NCBI GenBank assembly: GCA_020852755.1
Contig: JADZAF010000076.1
Location: 1-34,909 of the forward strand
DNA: 34,909 nucleotides
Direction of reading: 5' to 3'
Source of the DNA: Bryobacterales bacterium
GTDB lineage: Bacteria > Acidobacteriota > Terriglobia > Bryobacterales > Bryobacteraceae
Shown here: one piece after another, positions 25,473 to 34,023 of the stretch
Layout of the letters: the number at the start of each line of letters is the position of its first letter
How positions within the stretch are numbered: the first letter of the stretch is position 1
Made by a program: the position numbers and the translations under genes
Notes under the pieces: generated by a model
Seen by the model: only the letters and a program-made list of their open reading frames with translations
What the model was told of the DNA's origin: nothing
The model's database searches: none

Positions 25473-25753
25473 CAAGCGTCAAAGTGACCTTCACTTTGGA
25501 TGAGGCCACTGTGCGGCGGCTGAGCGATGCCGCCGAGCGGCTTGCCAAGTCCAAGAGCGAAGTGGTCCGGGAGGCGATCGAGGATTACCACACACGCATC
25601 GGCCGGCTCAGCGAGCGGGAGCGCATCCGGATGCTGAGACTCTTCGACGAGCTGGTGCCGCAGCTGAGCTCCCGTCCGGCAGGCGAGGTGCGCAAAGAGC
25701 TTCGGGAACTCCGGCGGGCGCGCCGGAGCGGCGGACGCAGGTTGCCGCAGTGA
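25469..25753 (+). CDS. Ribbon-helix-helix antitoxin (VapB-like)
   Basis: A 94-residue protein whose first 45 residues fit a CopG/ribbon-helix-helix DNA-binding domain: beta strand VKVTFTLDEATV, then RLSDAAERLAKSKSEVVREAI. The basic, Arg-rich C-terminal half probably wraps the toxin. It starts with ATG within the repeat array and overlaps the toxin gene by GTGA. It would neutralise the PIN toxin and repress the operon. Confidence 0.82.
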   Translation: MASVKVTFTLDEATVRRLSDAAERLAKSKSEVVREAIEDYHTRIGRLSERERIRMLRLFDELVPQLSSRPAGEVRKELRELRRARRSGGRRLPQ

Positions 25754-26127
25754 TTGTTCTCGATACCTCGGTCCTGGTCGGAGCCCTGTCGGCGCCGGGC
25801 GCCGCGCTTCCCCTTCGGAATGCCATCGAACGGGGAGAGCGCATCCTGGTGCCCACCCTCGTGCTGTACGAATGGTGGCGCGGCCCGCGGACGCCGCAGG
25901 AGTTGCGTGTGCAGGAACTCCTGTTCCCGGCCCGTCTGGCCCTGCCCTTCACCGTCGAGGAAGCGATCGCCGCCGGGGCGCTGTACCGGAAGGTGCGAAG
26001 GCCGCGGGGCCGTGAAATCGACCTCGCCATTGCCGCTCATGCGGTCGTCCGGGGCGCCGGGCTGTGGACCCTGAACCGCAAGGATTTCTCCGACATTCCG
26101 GGCCTTGACGTCTCCGAGCCCGCCTGA
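25750..26127 (+). CDS. vapC: PIN-domain ribonuclease toxin (VapC-like)
   Basis: A 125-residue PIN-domain protein. The acidic active site is complete: Asp5 in MIVLDTSVLVG, Glu41 in LVLYEWW, Asp91 in REIDLAIAAHAV and Asp112 in LNRKDFSDIPG. VapC toxins cut tRNA or rRNA when the antitoxin is lost. It starts with GTG overlapping the antitoxin stop. The RHH-PIN order and tight coupling are classic type II toxin-antitoxin organisation. The exact RNA target cannot be read from sequence. Confidence 0.88.
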   Translation: MIVLDTSVLVGALSAPGAALPLRNAIERGERILVPTLVLYEWWRGPRTPQELRVQELLFPARLALPFTVEEAIAAGALYRKVRRPRGREIDLAIAAHAVVRGAGLWTLNRKDFSDIPGLDVSEPA

Positions 26128-26187
26128 AGGTAACCCGGCGGCCGGCGGAGTCGGCCAGGCGCCGCCGGTGCTCGTGCTTTGCCGCAT

Positions 26188-26217
26188 TTGACATTCCCCG
26201 GCGGCCTCCGCTAGCCT
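26188..26217 (+). promoter_or_regulatory. Putative sigma-70 promoter of the ribosomal protein operon
   Basis: TTGACA at 26188-26193, 18-nt spacer, TAGCCT at 26212-26217. The -35 is perfect; the -10 is a GC-tolerant variant. Transcription would start about 25 nt before rplM. Confidence 0.55.
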
Positions 26218-26248
26218 AAATGTTTGTAGGACTTCAAGCGGAGAAAGT

Positions 26249-26686
26249 GTGTCAGTGAGTACTCAGTTTCCTTCCAAGAACGGGATCGAGCGGACGTGGC
26301 ACGTGCTGGATGCCGATAACCAGGTGCTGGGGCGCCTCGCCAGCCGGGCCGCCGCCCTGCTGATGGGCAAGCACAAGCCGATCTTCACCCCGTTCCTGGA
26401 TACCGGCGACCCGGTGATTGTGGTCAACGCCGCCAGGATCCGGCTGACCGGCCGGAAAGAAGATCAGAAAATGTACCACCGGTTCACGGGCTACCCCGGC
26501 GGGCTGGTAGAGGTGGGCGCCCGGAAGCTGCGGGCTGTCAAGCCGGCGGCCCTGGTGCGAGAGGCCATCCAAGGCATGTTGCCGAAGACCAAGCTCGGCA
26601 AACAGATGGCGCGCAAGCTGCGCGTCTACGCGGGCGACAAACATCCCCACGCCGCCCAGAAGCCCGTGGCCACTTCCTTGGGCTAA
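26249..26686 (+). CDS. rplM: 50S ribosomal protein L13
   Basis: A 145-residue L13 (uL13): TWHVLDADNQVLGRLAS, LMGKHKPIFTPFLDTGDPV, KMYHRFTGYPGG, AIQGMLPKTKLGKQMARKL and the end KHPHAAQKP are all diagnostic. Two in-frame GTG starts are possible, 26249 and 26255; GGAG at 26240-26243 is 5 or 11 nt away. First gene of a translation cluster, followed by rpsI as in most bacteria. Confidence 0.97.
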   Translation: MSVSTQFPSKNGIERTWHVLDADNQVLGRLASRAAALLMGKHKPIFTPFLDTGDPVIVVNAARIRLTGRKEDQKMYHRFTGYPGGLVEVGARKLRAVKPAALVREAIQGMLPKTKLGKQMARKLRVYAGDKHPHAAQKPVATSLG

Positions 26687-26710
26687 GAAATCGTGGAGAA
26701 GAGAGTTTAG

Positions 26711-27109
26711 GTGACACCGACGACGGTTCAGTATTTGGGAACAGGCCGCCGCAAGCGAGCGGTGGTCCGTGTGTTCTTGCGGCCCGGGAAGGGCGAGGTT
26801 CGGGTAAACGGCCGGGCCCTGGAAGAGTATTTCCCGAACGAGGCGGCCCGCATCCAGTTGCGCCAGCCGCTGCTGGCCACCGAAACAGCGGAGCGTTTCG
26901 ATCTCCTCATTCTGGCCAACGGGGGCGGCTGTTCCGGCCAGGCCGGCGCCGCCCGGTTGGGTATCGCCCGCGCCCTGGTCGAGTTTAATGCCGAATTGCG
27001 GCCGAAGCTGAAAAGCCTGGGCTTCCTCACCCGCGACCCCCGCCAGCGCGAGCGCAAGAAGTACGGCCAGAAGGGCGCCCGCAAACGGTTCCAGTTCTCC
27101 AAACGCTGA
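26711..27109 (+). CDS. rpsI: 30S ribosomal protein S9
   Basis: A 132-residue S9 (uS9). [46 protein letters not shown] and the basic C-terminal tail ending FQFSKR, which contacts P-site tRNA, are family-typical. It starts with GTG behind GGAGAAGAGAG. It lies 24 nt after rplM, so the two are co-transcribed. Confidence 0.97.
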   Translation: MTPTTVQYLGTGRRKRAVVRVFLRPGKGEVRVNGRALEEYFPNEAARIQLRQPLLATETAERFDLLILANGGGCSGQAGAARLGIARALVEFNAELRPKLKSLGFLTRDPRQRERKKYGQKGARKRFQFSKR

Positions 27110-27265
27110 CGAGTGTTTGCATGCGGACTGCTCCGGGTCTCCGGCCTGCTCTGCAAAGGCCCGCGGGCCCGGCAGTCGCGCAATTCTACGGCCGTTTTGC
27201 CGTCCACCGTGCAAATTCCGCTTTGGGCCGCGCGGTGGAGGGGAAGGCGGCAAGGCTGATCGAGA

Positions 27266-27290
27266 CGGGAGCCCATGGCTCCCGACTTTT
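27266..27290 (+). promoter_or_regulatory. Hairpin with T-run abutting the rpsB ribosome binding site
   Basis: CGGGAGCC (27266-27273), loop CAT, GGCTCCCG (27277-27284), then ACTTTT. The SD AAGGAGG begins at 27294. It looks like an attenuator or a terminator separating rplM-rpsI from rpsB; it sits in a 195-nt gap with no other gene. Confidence 0.55.
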
Positions 27291-27304
27291 GTGAAGGAGG
27301 CATT

Positions 27305-28207
27305 TTGCCTGCAATTTCGATGAAGGAATTGCTCGAAGCCGGCGTTCACTTCGGGCACCAGACCAAGCGCTGGAATCCGAAGATGAAGGAATACATCTTC
27401 GGCGAACGCAACGGGATTTACATTATCGATCTTCAGAAGACCCTGAAGCTCTTCAAGGACGCCGCCCGCTTCGTCGGGGAAATGGCCGCCCAGGGAAAGA
27501 CCGTACTGTTCGTGGGCACCAAGCGGCAGGCCCAGGAAGCCATCGCCGAGGAAGCCGCCCGCTGCGGGATGTTCTACGTCAACCAGCGCTGGCTGGGCGG
27601 ACTGCTCACCAACATGGCCACCGTGCAGAAGTCCATCAAGTGGCTCAAGGAATTGGAGCAGATGGCCGCCGAGGGCGCTTACGAGGGCCGTTCCAAGAAG
27701 GAAGTCACCCGGCTGGAGCGCGAGCGCCGGCACCTGGACCAGAACCTGGCCGGCATCAAGGAAATGCCCGGACTGCCCGACCTGCTCTTCGTCATCGACT
27801 CCAACAAGGAGTCCATCGCGGTCAAGGAGGCGCGCCGCCTGGGCATCCCGGTGGTGGCCATCGTGGACACCAACTGCGACCCCGACGAGGTCGATTGGGT
27901 GATTCCCGGCAACGACGACGCCCTGCGCGCCATCCGGCTGTTCGCCAGCAAGATAGCCGACTCCGTCATCGAGGGCCGTTCCCTGGCGACCGAGCAGGAG
28001 TTTGCTTCCGAGAAGATCATTACCGACGAGACGCCGGTCGAGGAAGTGCCGGAATACACCCAGTACGTGGATCCCAAGTACGCCGAAGAGATCATGGCCG
28101 AAAGTTTCGCGGAGGAGGAGCCCTCTCCGGCCTCCCAGCGTAAGGGTCCGGCTTCGGAAGTTGCCGGCGACGCGTCCCAGCCCGCCGCCTCCGAAGGCGG
28201 GCGCTGA
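27305..28207 (+). CDS. rpsB: 30S ribosomal protein S2
   Basis: A 300-residue S2 (uS2): [63 protein letters not shown] and [20 protein letters not shown]. The TTG at 27305 is chosen because AAGGAGG ends 4 nt upstream. The protein is longer than E. coli S2: the last 60 or so residues are an acidic, Pro/Ala-rich tail that is likely disordered. It lies upstream of tsf, as usual. Confidence 0.97.
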   Translation: MPAISMKELLEAGVHFGHQTKRWNPKMKEYIFGERNGIYIIDLQKTLKLFKDAARFVGEMAAQGKTVLFVGTKRQAQEAIAEEAARCGMFYVNQRWLGGLLTNMATVQKSIKWLKELEQMAAEGAYEGRSKKEVTRLERERRHLDQNLAGIKEMPGLPDLLFVIDSNKESIAVKEARRLGIPVVAIVDTNCDPDEVDWVIPGNDDALRAIRLFASKIADSVIEGRSLATEQEFASEKIITDETPVEEVPEYTQYVDPKYAEEIMAESFAEEEPSPASQRKGPASEVAGDASQPAASEGGR

Positions 28208-28233
28208 CCCCGGCTGAAGAGGCCGGAAAAACG

Positions 28234-28259
28234 GCGGCCGGCGGTTTGCGGCCGGCTGC
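28234..28259 (+). promoter_or_regulatory. Hairpin in the rpsB-tsf gap
   Basis: A nine-pair stem (one G-U) 28234-28242 with 28251-28259 around GGTTTGCG. No T-tract follows. It may stabilise or attenuate the rpsB-tsf message. Confidence 0.4.
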
Positions 28260-28293
28260 GCATCAATTTTCAGAATTATCAGGTTGGAAAGAT

Positions 28294-28920
28294 ATGGCGG
28301 AGATTACCGCACAGTTAGTCAAAGAACTGAGAGACCGCACCGGCGTCGGCATGATGGAGTGCAAGAGCGCGCTCAAGGAAGCCAACGGCGATGTGAGCGA
28401 AGCCGAACTCATCCTGCGTAAGCGGGGCATCGCCTCGGCCGGAAAGCGCGCCTCCCGCGCCACCCGGCAGGGCCGGATTGGCACGTACGTGCACCCCGGT
28501 TCGCAGTTGGGCGTGATGGTGGAAGTGAACTGCGAGTCCGACTTCGTGGCCCGCACCAGCGAGTTCGCAGAGTTGGTACACGACCTGGCGATGCACATCG
28601 CGGCCGCCGATCCCCAGTTCATCCGCAAGGAAGACGTGACCCCCGAGGCCGTCCAGAAGGAGCGCGAGATCCAGCGCGCCCGGGCTCTGGCCGAGGGTAA
28701 GCCCGAGAAGGTCGTGGACCGCATGGTGGAAGGCCGCATGGCCAAGTTCTACGAGGAGATCTGCCTCTATGAGCAGCTCTTCGTCAAGGACTCCAGCCTC
28801 ACGGTCGGCCAGTTGATCGCCACCAAGATCGCCAAAACCGGCGAGAACATGACCGTCTCCCGGTTCGTCCGTTTCAAGGTCGGCGACTCCACGGCGGCGC
28901 AGACCGCGCCCGAGGAATGA
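28294..28920 (+). CDS. tsf: Elongation factor Ts, short form
   Basis: A 208-residue guanine-nucleotide exchange factor for EF-Tu. The N-terminal UBA-like segment [18 protein letters not shown] and the exchange motif [10 protein letters not shown] (about residue 80) are clear. It is clearly shorter than the roughly 280-residue E. coli protein, like the forms of thermophiles and cyanobacteria. The ATG at 28294 is chosen over an earlier in-frame ATG because it gives the normal [13 protein letters not shown] start. Its TGA overlaps the pyrH ATG. Confidence 0.96.
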   Translation: MAEITAQLVKELRDRTGVGMMECKSALKEANGDVSEAELILRKRGIASAGKRASRATRQGRIGTYVHPGSQLGVMVEVNCESDFVARTSEFAELVHDLAMHIAAADPQFIRKEDVTPEAVQKEREIQRARALAEGKPEKVVDRMVEGRMAKFYEEICLYEQLFVKDSSLTVGQLIATKIAKTGENMTVSRFVRFKVGDSTAAQTAPEE

Positions 28921-29630
28921 GCGAGCCCAGGTACCGGCGGATTCTGCTGAAGCTCAGCGGCGAGGTGCTCGCCGGCGGCGCTTCCTTCGGCATCGATGCC
29001 GACCGTACCGCCGGCCTGGCCGCCGAGGTGACTGAAGTCGCGCGCCGCGGCGTCGAGGTCGGCCTGGTGGTCGGCGGCGGCAACTTCTTCCGCGGCGTTG
29101 CCCCGGCCGCCCGCGGCATGGACCGGGTCACCGCCGACAACATGGGAATGCTGGCCACCGTGATCAACGCTCTGGCGCTGCAGGACGTGCTGGAGCGGCA
29201 GGGGATGGCCACCCGGGTGATGAGCGCCATTCAAATGCCCCAGGTGGCCGAGCCTTACATCCGCCGCCGCGCCATCCGCCACCTCGAGAAGGGCCGCATC
29301 GTCATCTTCGCGGGCGGCACCTCCAATCCCTTCTTTTCCACCGACACCGCCGCCACCCTGCGGGCCCTCGAAATCCGGGCCGAAGTGATGGCCAAGGCTA
29401 CCCGCGTGGACGGCGTCTACGACAAGGACCCGCTGAAGCATTCCGACGCGGTGCTGTATCCTGAGATCTCGTACCTCGAAGTTCTGTCCGGAGGTCTGGG
29501 GGTGATCGACGCGGCCGCCGTCGCCATGTGCCGCGACAATCGCCTGCCGGTCATTGTTTTCAACCTGAACAAGAGCGGGAACAGTATGCGCATGTCGATG
29601 GGCGAGCCGGTGGGCACGCTCATCCACTAG
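28917..29630 (+). CDS. pyrH: Uridylate kinase (UMP kinase)
   Basis: A 237-residue amino-acid-kinase-fold UMP kinase, which makes UDP from UMP with ATP. Marks are [51 protein letters not shown] and [22 protein letters not shown] overlap with tsf. It links pyrimidine supply to the translation operon, a common bacterial arrangement. Confidence 0.97.
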   Translation: MSEPRYRRILLKLSGEVLAGGASFGIDADRTAGLAAEVTEVARRGVEVGLVVGGGNFFRGVAPAARGMDRVTADNMGMLATVINALALQDVLERQGMATRVMSAIQMPQVAEPYIRRRAIRHLEKGRIVIFAGGTSNPFFSTDTAATLRALEIRAEVMAKATRVDGVYDKDPLKHSDAVLYPEISYLEVLSGGLGVIDAAAVAMCRDNRLPVIVFNLNKSGNSMRMSMGEPVGTLIH

Positions 29631-29640
29631 AGGCCCAGCC

Positions 29641-30240
29641 ATGAAGCCAGAACGTCATACCACCGAAGCCGTTTTCAACTCCGTAAAGGAAGTGGAAGCC
29701 AGCGTCAGGAGCCGCATGGAGAAGGCGGTGGCCGATTTGCAGTCCGCCATGGCCAGCCTGCGAACCGGGCGGGCATCCATGGGGCTGCTGGATCCGGTCC
29801 GGGTCGATTACTATGGCACGCCGACACCGCTGAACCAGCTGGCCAACCTGCACATCCCGGAGCCTTCCCTCATCACGGTGCAGCCTTGGGACGTGTCCCA
29901 GATCGGGGCCATCGAGAAGGCTATCCGCAGCGCCGACCTGGGCCTGAATCCCTCCAACGACGGCAAGGTCATCCGCGTACCCATTCCGCCCCTCACCGAG
30001 GAGCGCCGCAAGGAAATGGTGAAGCGGCTGCACAACATGGCCGAAGATCACCGGGTGGCCATCCGCAACATCCGGCGGGACGGCAACGAGGCGGTCAAGA
30101 AGCTGCTGAAGGACAAAAAGGTCACCGAGGACGAGGACCGCCGCGCCCACGACGAGATCCAGAAGCAGACCGACAGCTTCATGCAGAAGCTGGAACAGTC
30201 CGCCAGGGCCAAGGAAAAAGAGATCCTCGAAATCCGCTGA
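29641..30240 (+). CDS. frr: Ribosome recycling factor
   Basis: A 199-residue RRF that splits post-termination ribosomes with EF-G. Typical segments are LRTGRASMGLLDPVRVDYYG, TPLNQLANLHIPEPSLITVQ, PPLTEERRKEMVK and the final helix. It carries about 14 more residues at the N-terminus than E. coli RRF. It lies 10 nt after pyrH and probably ends the operon. Confidence 0.96.
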   Translation: MKPERHTTEAVFNSVKEVEASVRSRMEKAVADLQSAMASLRTGRASMGLLDPVRVDYYGTPTPLNQLANLHIPEPSLITVQPWDVSQIGAIEKAIRSADLGLNPSNDGKVIRVPIPPLTEERRKEMVKRLHNMAEDHRVAIRNIRRDGNEAVKKLLKDKKVTEDEDRRAHDEIQKQTDSFMQKLEQSARAKEKEILEIR

Positions 30241-30292
30241 ATCTTTCCATAGCGCACGTTCTCAACGTTCCGGGCGGCGCCCGTCCTGCCAG

Positions 30293-30313
30293 GCCGGGAA
30301 TGGGATGCCCGGC
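30293..30313 (+). terminator. Weak hairpin downstream of frr
   Basis: GCCGGG (30293-30298) and CCCGGC (30308-30313) with a nine-nt loop, about 50 nt after the frr stop. No T-run. The remaining 225-bp gap holds no further recognisable feature. Confidence 0.3.
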
Positions 30314-30465
30314 GGCCATCCCCGGTCTTCCACGCAGTTCTGTCTCCGCCGGAGTTGCTCCCTTGATCCTTCTTCGGGAATAACCCTCCGCCTTCCAATC
30401 CTTTACTCCGGCGAGGGGCGCAACCGGCCCCGAACACCACAAACGAAGGGATATCGGAGACCACC

Positions 30466-31551
30466 ATGCGAATGCCTGTAGTGTGCGCGATCATTGCGCT
30501 GGGAATCGGAGCGTGCGGCCTGGCGGCCGGCATGGACGCTGCCGGGGCTGTATACACCATGACCAATTCGCCCTCGGGGAACGAGGTGCTCATCTTTCAC
30601 CGTTCGGCGGACGGTTCGCTCGCGCCCGCCGGTTCGGCTTCCACGGGAGGACTGGGAACCGGCGGCGGGTTGGGAAACCAGGGAGCGCTCGCGCTGGCCG
30701 ACAGTGGCCGCTGGCTGCTGGCTGTGAACGCCGGCAGCAGTGAGCTTTCTCTCTTCGCAGTGACTCCGGACGGCCTCCGGCTCTCGGATCGAACCGCCTC
30801 GGGAGGCGACCGGCCGGTGAGCGTGACGGTGCGCGGCCGCCTGGCGTACGTCCTGAACGCAGGCGTCAACAACAACATCAGCGGGTTTTGGATCGAACCC
30901 GGCGGAACGCTGATGCCGCTGCCCGGCTCCCAGCGCCCGCTGAGCGGGGACAATGTGGGCGCCGCGGAAATCCAGTTCAGCCCGGACGGCGACTTTCTGC
31001 TGGTCACCGAGCGCCTCACAAACCGCATCGACACCTACCAGGTCGATGCGGCCGGCTACGCGCAGGGGCCCAACGTGCACGCCTCCTCCGGCATCACGCC
31101 GTTCGGTTTCTCCTTCGGCTTGAGAAACCAGGTCTTCGTCTCCGAAGCCTTTGGCGGCGCGGCGGATGCCAGCGCCGTTTCTTCCTACCAGGTGGAGAGC
31201 GGCGGGTTGCGCGTAATCAGCCCCTCGGCGCCCACCACGGAAACCGCGGCCTGCTGGCTGGCCGTGACTAAGAACGGCCGCTTCGCCTACGCCGCCAACG
31301 CGGGCAGCGGCACGGTGACCGGCTACCGCATCGCCCCGGACGGCAGGATCGAACTGCTGAACGCGGATGGCGTCACGGCCGCCAGCGGGCCCAATCCCGT
31401 GGACCTGGCGGTGAGCGGCGATTCGCGATACCTGTACGTGCTGAACCGCGGAGGCGCCATCGGCGGTTTCCGGATCGAAGGCAGCGGCGCGCTCGCCCCG
31501 GCGGGCCAGGCCGCCGTCCCGGCCGGAGTCAATGGAATCGCGGTCCGGTAG
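30466..31551 (+). CDS. Secreted lactonase-like seven-bladed beta-propeller protein
   Basis: A 361-residue protein with an N-terminal signal peptide and repeated propeller blades: GAVYTMTNSPSGNEVLIFHR, LADSGRWLLAVNAGSSELSLF, FSPDGDFLLVTERLTNRIDT, VTKNGRFAYAANAGSGTVTG and VSGDSRYLYVLNRGGAIGGF. This blade pattern is that of the lactonase (Pgl-like) propeller family; secreted members often have no known substrate. The ATG at 30466 follows ATCGGAGACCACC (SD GGAG). It is convergent with the membrane kinase gene. Confidence 0.82.
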   Translation: MRMPVVCAIIALGIGACGLAAGMDAAGAVYTMTNSPSGNEVLIFHRSADGSLAPAGSASTGGLGTGGGLGNQGALALADSGRWLLAVNAGSSELSLFAVTPDGLRLSDRTASGGDRPVSVTVRGRLAYVLNAGVNNNISGFWIEPGGTLMPLPGSQRPLSGDNVGAAEIQFSPDGDFLLVTERLTNRIDTYQVDAAGYAQGPNVHASSGITPFGFSFGLRNQVFVSEAFGGAADASAVSSYQVESGGLRVISPSAPTTETAACWLAVTKNGRFAYAANAGSGTVTGYRIAPDGRIELLNADGVTAASGPNPVDLAVSGDSRYLYVLNRGGAIGGFRIEGSGALAPAGQAAVPAGVNGIAVR

Positions 31552-31567
31552 ACCCGCCTCTCGATCA

Positions 31568-31591
31568 GGACCCCGGCGGCCTCCGGGGTCC
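31568..31591. terminator. Bidirectional hairpin between convergent genes
   Basis: GGACCCCGG (31568-31576), loop CGGCCT, CCGGGGTCC (31583-31591). A nine-pair perfect stem 16 nt after the propeller gene stop; it could terminate both strands, though no T-tract is present. The rest of the 200-bp gap holds nothing recognisable. Confidence 0.45.
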
Positions 31592-31751
31592 GGTCACATT
31601 CGGGGCCGTCCGGCCCTGGAAAGACGCGGCGGCGGTTGTGGTCGCAGGCGCAGCGGCGCCGCCCTCCAGGAGCCGTCGCGGTGGATCGTCCACCACTTCC
31701 AGCCGCCGCGCGAAGGGTGCGAGCGGGTCGAAAAGAACAGAGTGCAGCCCC

Positions 31752-33143
31752 TCACACCGGCAGGCGCACCGTCACCGTGGTTCCCTGTTCCGCCTGGCTG
31801 CGGACCTCGATCTCGCCGCCGTGACCGAGCACGATCTGCCGCGCCGTGAACAATCCCCAGTTGCGCGCCTCCACCCGCCCCTCGGCCACCGTGAAGGTCG
31901 GGTTGAAGATCGATTCCAGCTTCTCCGGCGGAATGCCGCACCCGTCGTCCTCCAGGCGCACCTCGATACGCGAATCCGTCGGTGAGCTCGAAACCCGGAT
32001 GTGCCCCCCGTCGCCCACTGCCTGCATCGCGTTGTCGAACAGGACGTTCAGTGCGGCGCTGATCTGCTGCGGGCGGCAGACGACCGGGGGGAGCGGTTGC
32101 AGATCCATCTGGATCTCCACCCCGCGCTGCCGGGCGCGGTCCGAAAACATGCCGCTGATGCCGGCCACCAGTTCGTTGAGGTTGGCCGGCTGCAACTCGG
32201 CTTCGTCCATACGGCTGATCTTGCGGACCCGGTTCACGATTTGCTCCAGCCGGCCGGCGGATTCGAGCAGTGTGGTGTGCAGTTCTGCCTGCAGTTGCAG
32301 CAGCCGCTCGCGCCCCTCGCCCGAAGTCCCGGGCAGCTTGTGGGCCAGGATGATCAGCGTCTTGAGGCCGCTCGAAAGCGCCCCGATCGGACTGTTCAGT
32401 TCGTGCAGAAGGCCGGAAGCCAGGCGCCCGAGCGACGCCGTGCTTTCCGCCAGGGCAGCCCGGGTTTGAGCCCGGACCAACTGTTCCACCGCCAGTACCG
32501 CCTTCCGGTGCGCATCGTGTTCCGAACGCCGTTCGGCGTGCATCAGCGCGGTCAGGAAGGTGCACAGAAGGATCACCATCAGGTCATAGAGATGAACCAC
32601 CGCGTCGAACTGCCCGTATTCGATCAGGCCCAGCCGTACGGCCGCCAGCCAGGATCCCAGGGCGAACCCCTCAATGGAAATGCCCAGCGCGAAGGTGTGG
32701 CCGGGCCGCAGCGGCAAGGCCGCCACTGCCACCAGCAGCACCACCGTGATTCCGGCCGGGATGTAATGCAGGGCTCCGGGGAAGGTGGGGACCAACAGCA
32801 GCCAGCTCCAGATCAACAGGGCCGCCATCAGCCAGCCCGAGATCGCGCCAGCCAGGCGCGGGCGGCGCTGCGCCCACCCGAACCGCGCCGCCAGCAGGGT
32901 CAGCCCGCCCAGCACCAGCATGCCCACCGTCTGGGCGTAGCTGATCCTCTGGACGGGAGGGCCGCTCTGCCAGAAGATCCGCACCAGCGTCCGGGCCGTC
33001 AGAAAGAACAGGGCGGTGCCGATCTCGACCGCTCCCGCAATCTTCAGGCCGCGAATCGCCAGCGCCTGAATCTCCTTGCGGAATGCAGGGTCCTTCTCGG
33101 CCCCGCCGCTCAGCAGGGAGTCGCGGACTCCTTTGAGGGGCAT
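31752..33143 (-). CDS. Membrane histidine kinase with non-canonical ATP lid
   Basis: A 463-residue kinase with about five or six membrane spans in residues 30-210 and no large extracytoplasmic domain. The H-box is SGLLHELNSPIGALSSGL (His about 247), N-box NVLFDNAMQAV and G1 DDGCGIPPE. The F and G2 region reads NPTFTVAEGRV then NWGLFTARQI, as in the REC-kinase at 3764-4909, instead of PFFTTK and GxGLG. The ATG at 33143 is 17 nt after a TACAAT box. It is convergent with the propeller gene and divergent from flgM. No adjacent response regulator. Confidence 0.87.
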   Translation of the reverse strand: MPLKGVRDSLLSGGAEKDPAFRKEIQALAIRGLKIAGAVEIGTALFFLTARTLVRIFWQSGPPVQRISYAQTVGMLVLGGLTLLAARFGWAQRRPRLAGAISGWLMAALLIWSWLLLVPTFPGALHYIPAGITVVLLVAVAALPLRPGHTFALGISIEGFALGSWLAAVRLGLIEYGQFDAVVHLYDLMVILLCTFLTALMHAERRSEHDAHRKAVLAVEQLVRAQTRAALAESTASLGRLASGLLHELNSPIGALSSGLKTLIILAHKLPGTSGEGRERLLQLQAELHTTLLESAGRLEQIVNRVRKISRMDEAELQPANLNELVAGISGMFSDRARQRGVEIQMDLQPLPPVVCRPQQISAALNVLFDNAMQAVGDGGHIRVSSSPTDSRIEVRLEDDGCGIPPEKLESIFNPTFTVAEGRVEARNWGLFTARQIVLGHGGEIEVRSQAEQGTTVTVRLPV

Positions 33144-33160
33144 CGTCGGGGGACCCCGGC

Positions 33161-33166
33161 ATTGTA
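33161..33166 (-). promoter_or_regulatory. Putative -10 box of the membrane kinase gene
   Basis: On the minus strand TACAAT lies 17 nt before the ATG at 33143. No good -35 is seen. Confidence 0.4.
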
Positions 33167-33281
33167 GCAGACCGGCTTATCCGAAAAGGCGAATACGGAC
33201 TGCCCTTCCTCGCAGCCCTTCGGGTTCCGGGCGCGGCAAACACTTGCAGCCGCGGTTCGGCTTCCGGCCGGGCAGGCTCTC

Positions 33282-33309
33282 TAATGTTCTGCCCGTCTCC
33301 AGCCGATAA
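33282..33309 (+). promoter_or_regulatory. Sigma-28 (FliA) promoter of the flagellar operon
   Basis: TAATGTTC (33282-33289), 12-nt spacer, GCCGATAA (33302-33309). The sigma-28 consensus is TAAAGTTT, 11 nt, GCCGATAA; the -10 is perfect and the -35 matches 6 of 8. It lies 27 nt before the flgM start. Confidence 0.7.
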
Positions 33310-33336
33310 GAACCCTGGAGTAATGGAATTCCGCCC

Positions 33337-33636
33337 ATGAAGATCACTGACGGCAACCCTCTTGGCAGCGCGGGACTGGCCGGTTCCCAGCGGCCCGACG
33401 CGCCCGGCCGCGGTCCGGGTTCCGGCGCGGCCGAGCGTCTCCCGCTCTCTGGGGACGAGGTCCGTCTGAGCGGTCTCGCCGGGCGCCTGTCCGAGGTTCT
33501 CCGGGCCGATTCCCCCGCCCGTTTGGCGCGCCTCGAACGCCTCGCCCTGGAGGTATCCGCCGGACGCTACCGGCCGCCGGCGGATTCCATCAGCCGCGGC
33601 CTCATCGAGGAGTCGCTGGCCGGCGGGTTGGGGTAG
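33337..33636 (+). CDS. flgM: Anti-sigma-28 factor FlgM
   Basis: A 99-residue protein with the FlgM pattern: MKITDGNP start, low-complexity Gly/Pro/Ala N-terminal half (intrinsically disordered in the family), then DEVRLSGLAGRLSEVLRADS and RLARLERLALEVSAGRYRPP with the closing SRGLIEESL. It binds and holds FliA until the hook is built and FlgM is exported. Its own sigma-28 promoter would give the usual feedback loop. A weak SD (GGAG) is 16 nt upstream. Confidence 0.85.
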   Translation: MKITDGNPLGSAGLAGSQRPDAPGRGPGSGAAERLPLSGDEVRLSGLAGRLSEVLRADSPARLARLERLALEVSAGRYRPPADSISRGLIEESLAGGLG

Positions 33637-33639
33637 CCG

Positions 33640-34014
33640 ATGATTGCGCTGTCCGCCGGCCGCATGGAACTGGTGCGCCAGGTGCGGGGAGGCATCCAGC
33701 GGGTGGTGGAACTGCTGGGCAGCCCGACCCCGGAAGCCGTGGAACAGTGCGCCTCGCACCTCGAGACCGCGGTCGAGCTCGTGGCTGAGCTCCAGGCCCG
33801 CTTGCACGGGCCCGGCCTGGAGAGTCCCGCCGCCTTGCGCGCCGAGCTGGCCGAACTGCGGGCCGATTTGTCCCGGGCAGATCGCTTGCTCGCTCAGGCC
33901 TTCGAGTTCCGCACCGGCTGGAACCGCGTGCTGCGCGCCATGCTGGGCGGCTATTCCTCCCAGGGCGAACCGGCTGTTCTGCCCGTATCGGGGCGCTGGG
34001 CGGTGAAAGGGTAA
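33640..34014 (+). CDS. FlgN-like flagellar chaperone candidate
   Basis: A 124-residue all-helical protein (heptad-like ETAVELVAELQARL; AELAELRADLSRADRLLAQA). Sequence alone does not prove FlgN, but it sits 3 nt after flgM and 9 nt before flgK, where FlgN, the export chaperone for FlgK/FlgL, is usual, and length and helix content fit. Confidence 0.55.
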   Translation: MIALSAGRMELVRQVRGGIQRVVELLGSPTPEAVEQCASHLETAVELVAELQARLHGPGLESPAALRAELAELRADLSRADRLLAQAFEFRTGWNRVLRAMLGGYSSQGEPAVLPVSGRWAVKG

Positions 34015-34023
34015 GGAAGCCTC

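Noticed and set aside
31592..31751. Possible remnant gene after the membrane kinase on minus
   Set aside because: A frame can be read but it is Arg/Pro-rich, continues from an antisense frame of the kinase gene and shows no recognisable protein pattern.
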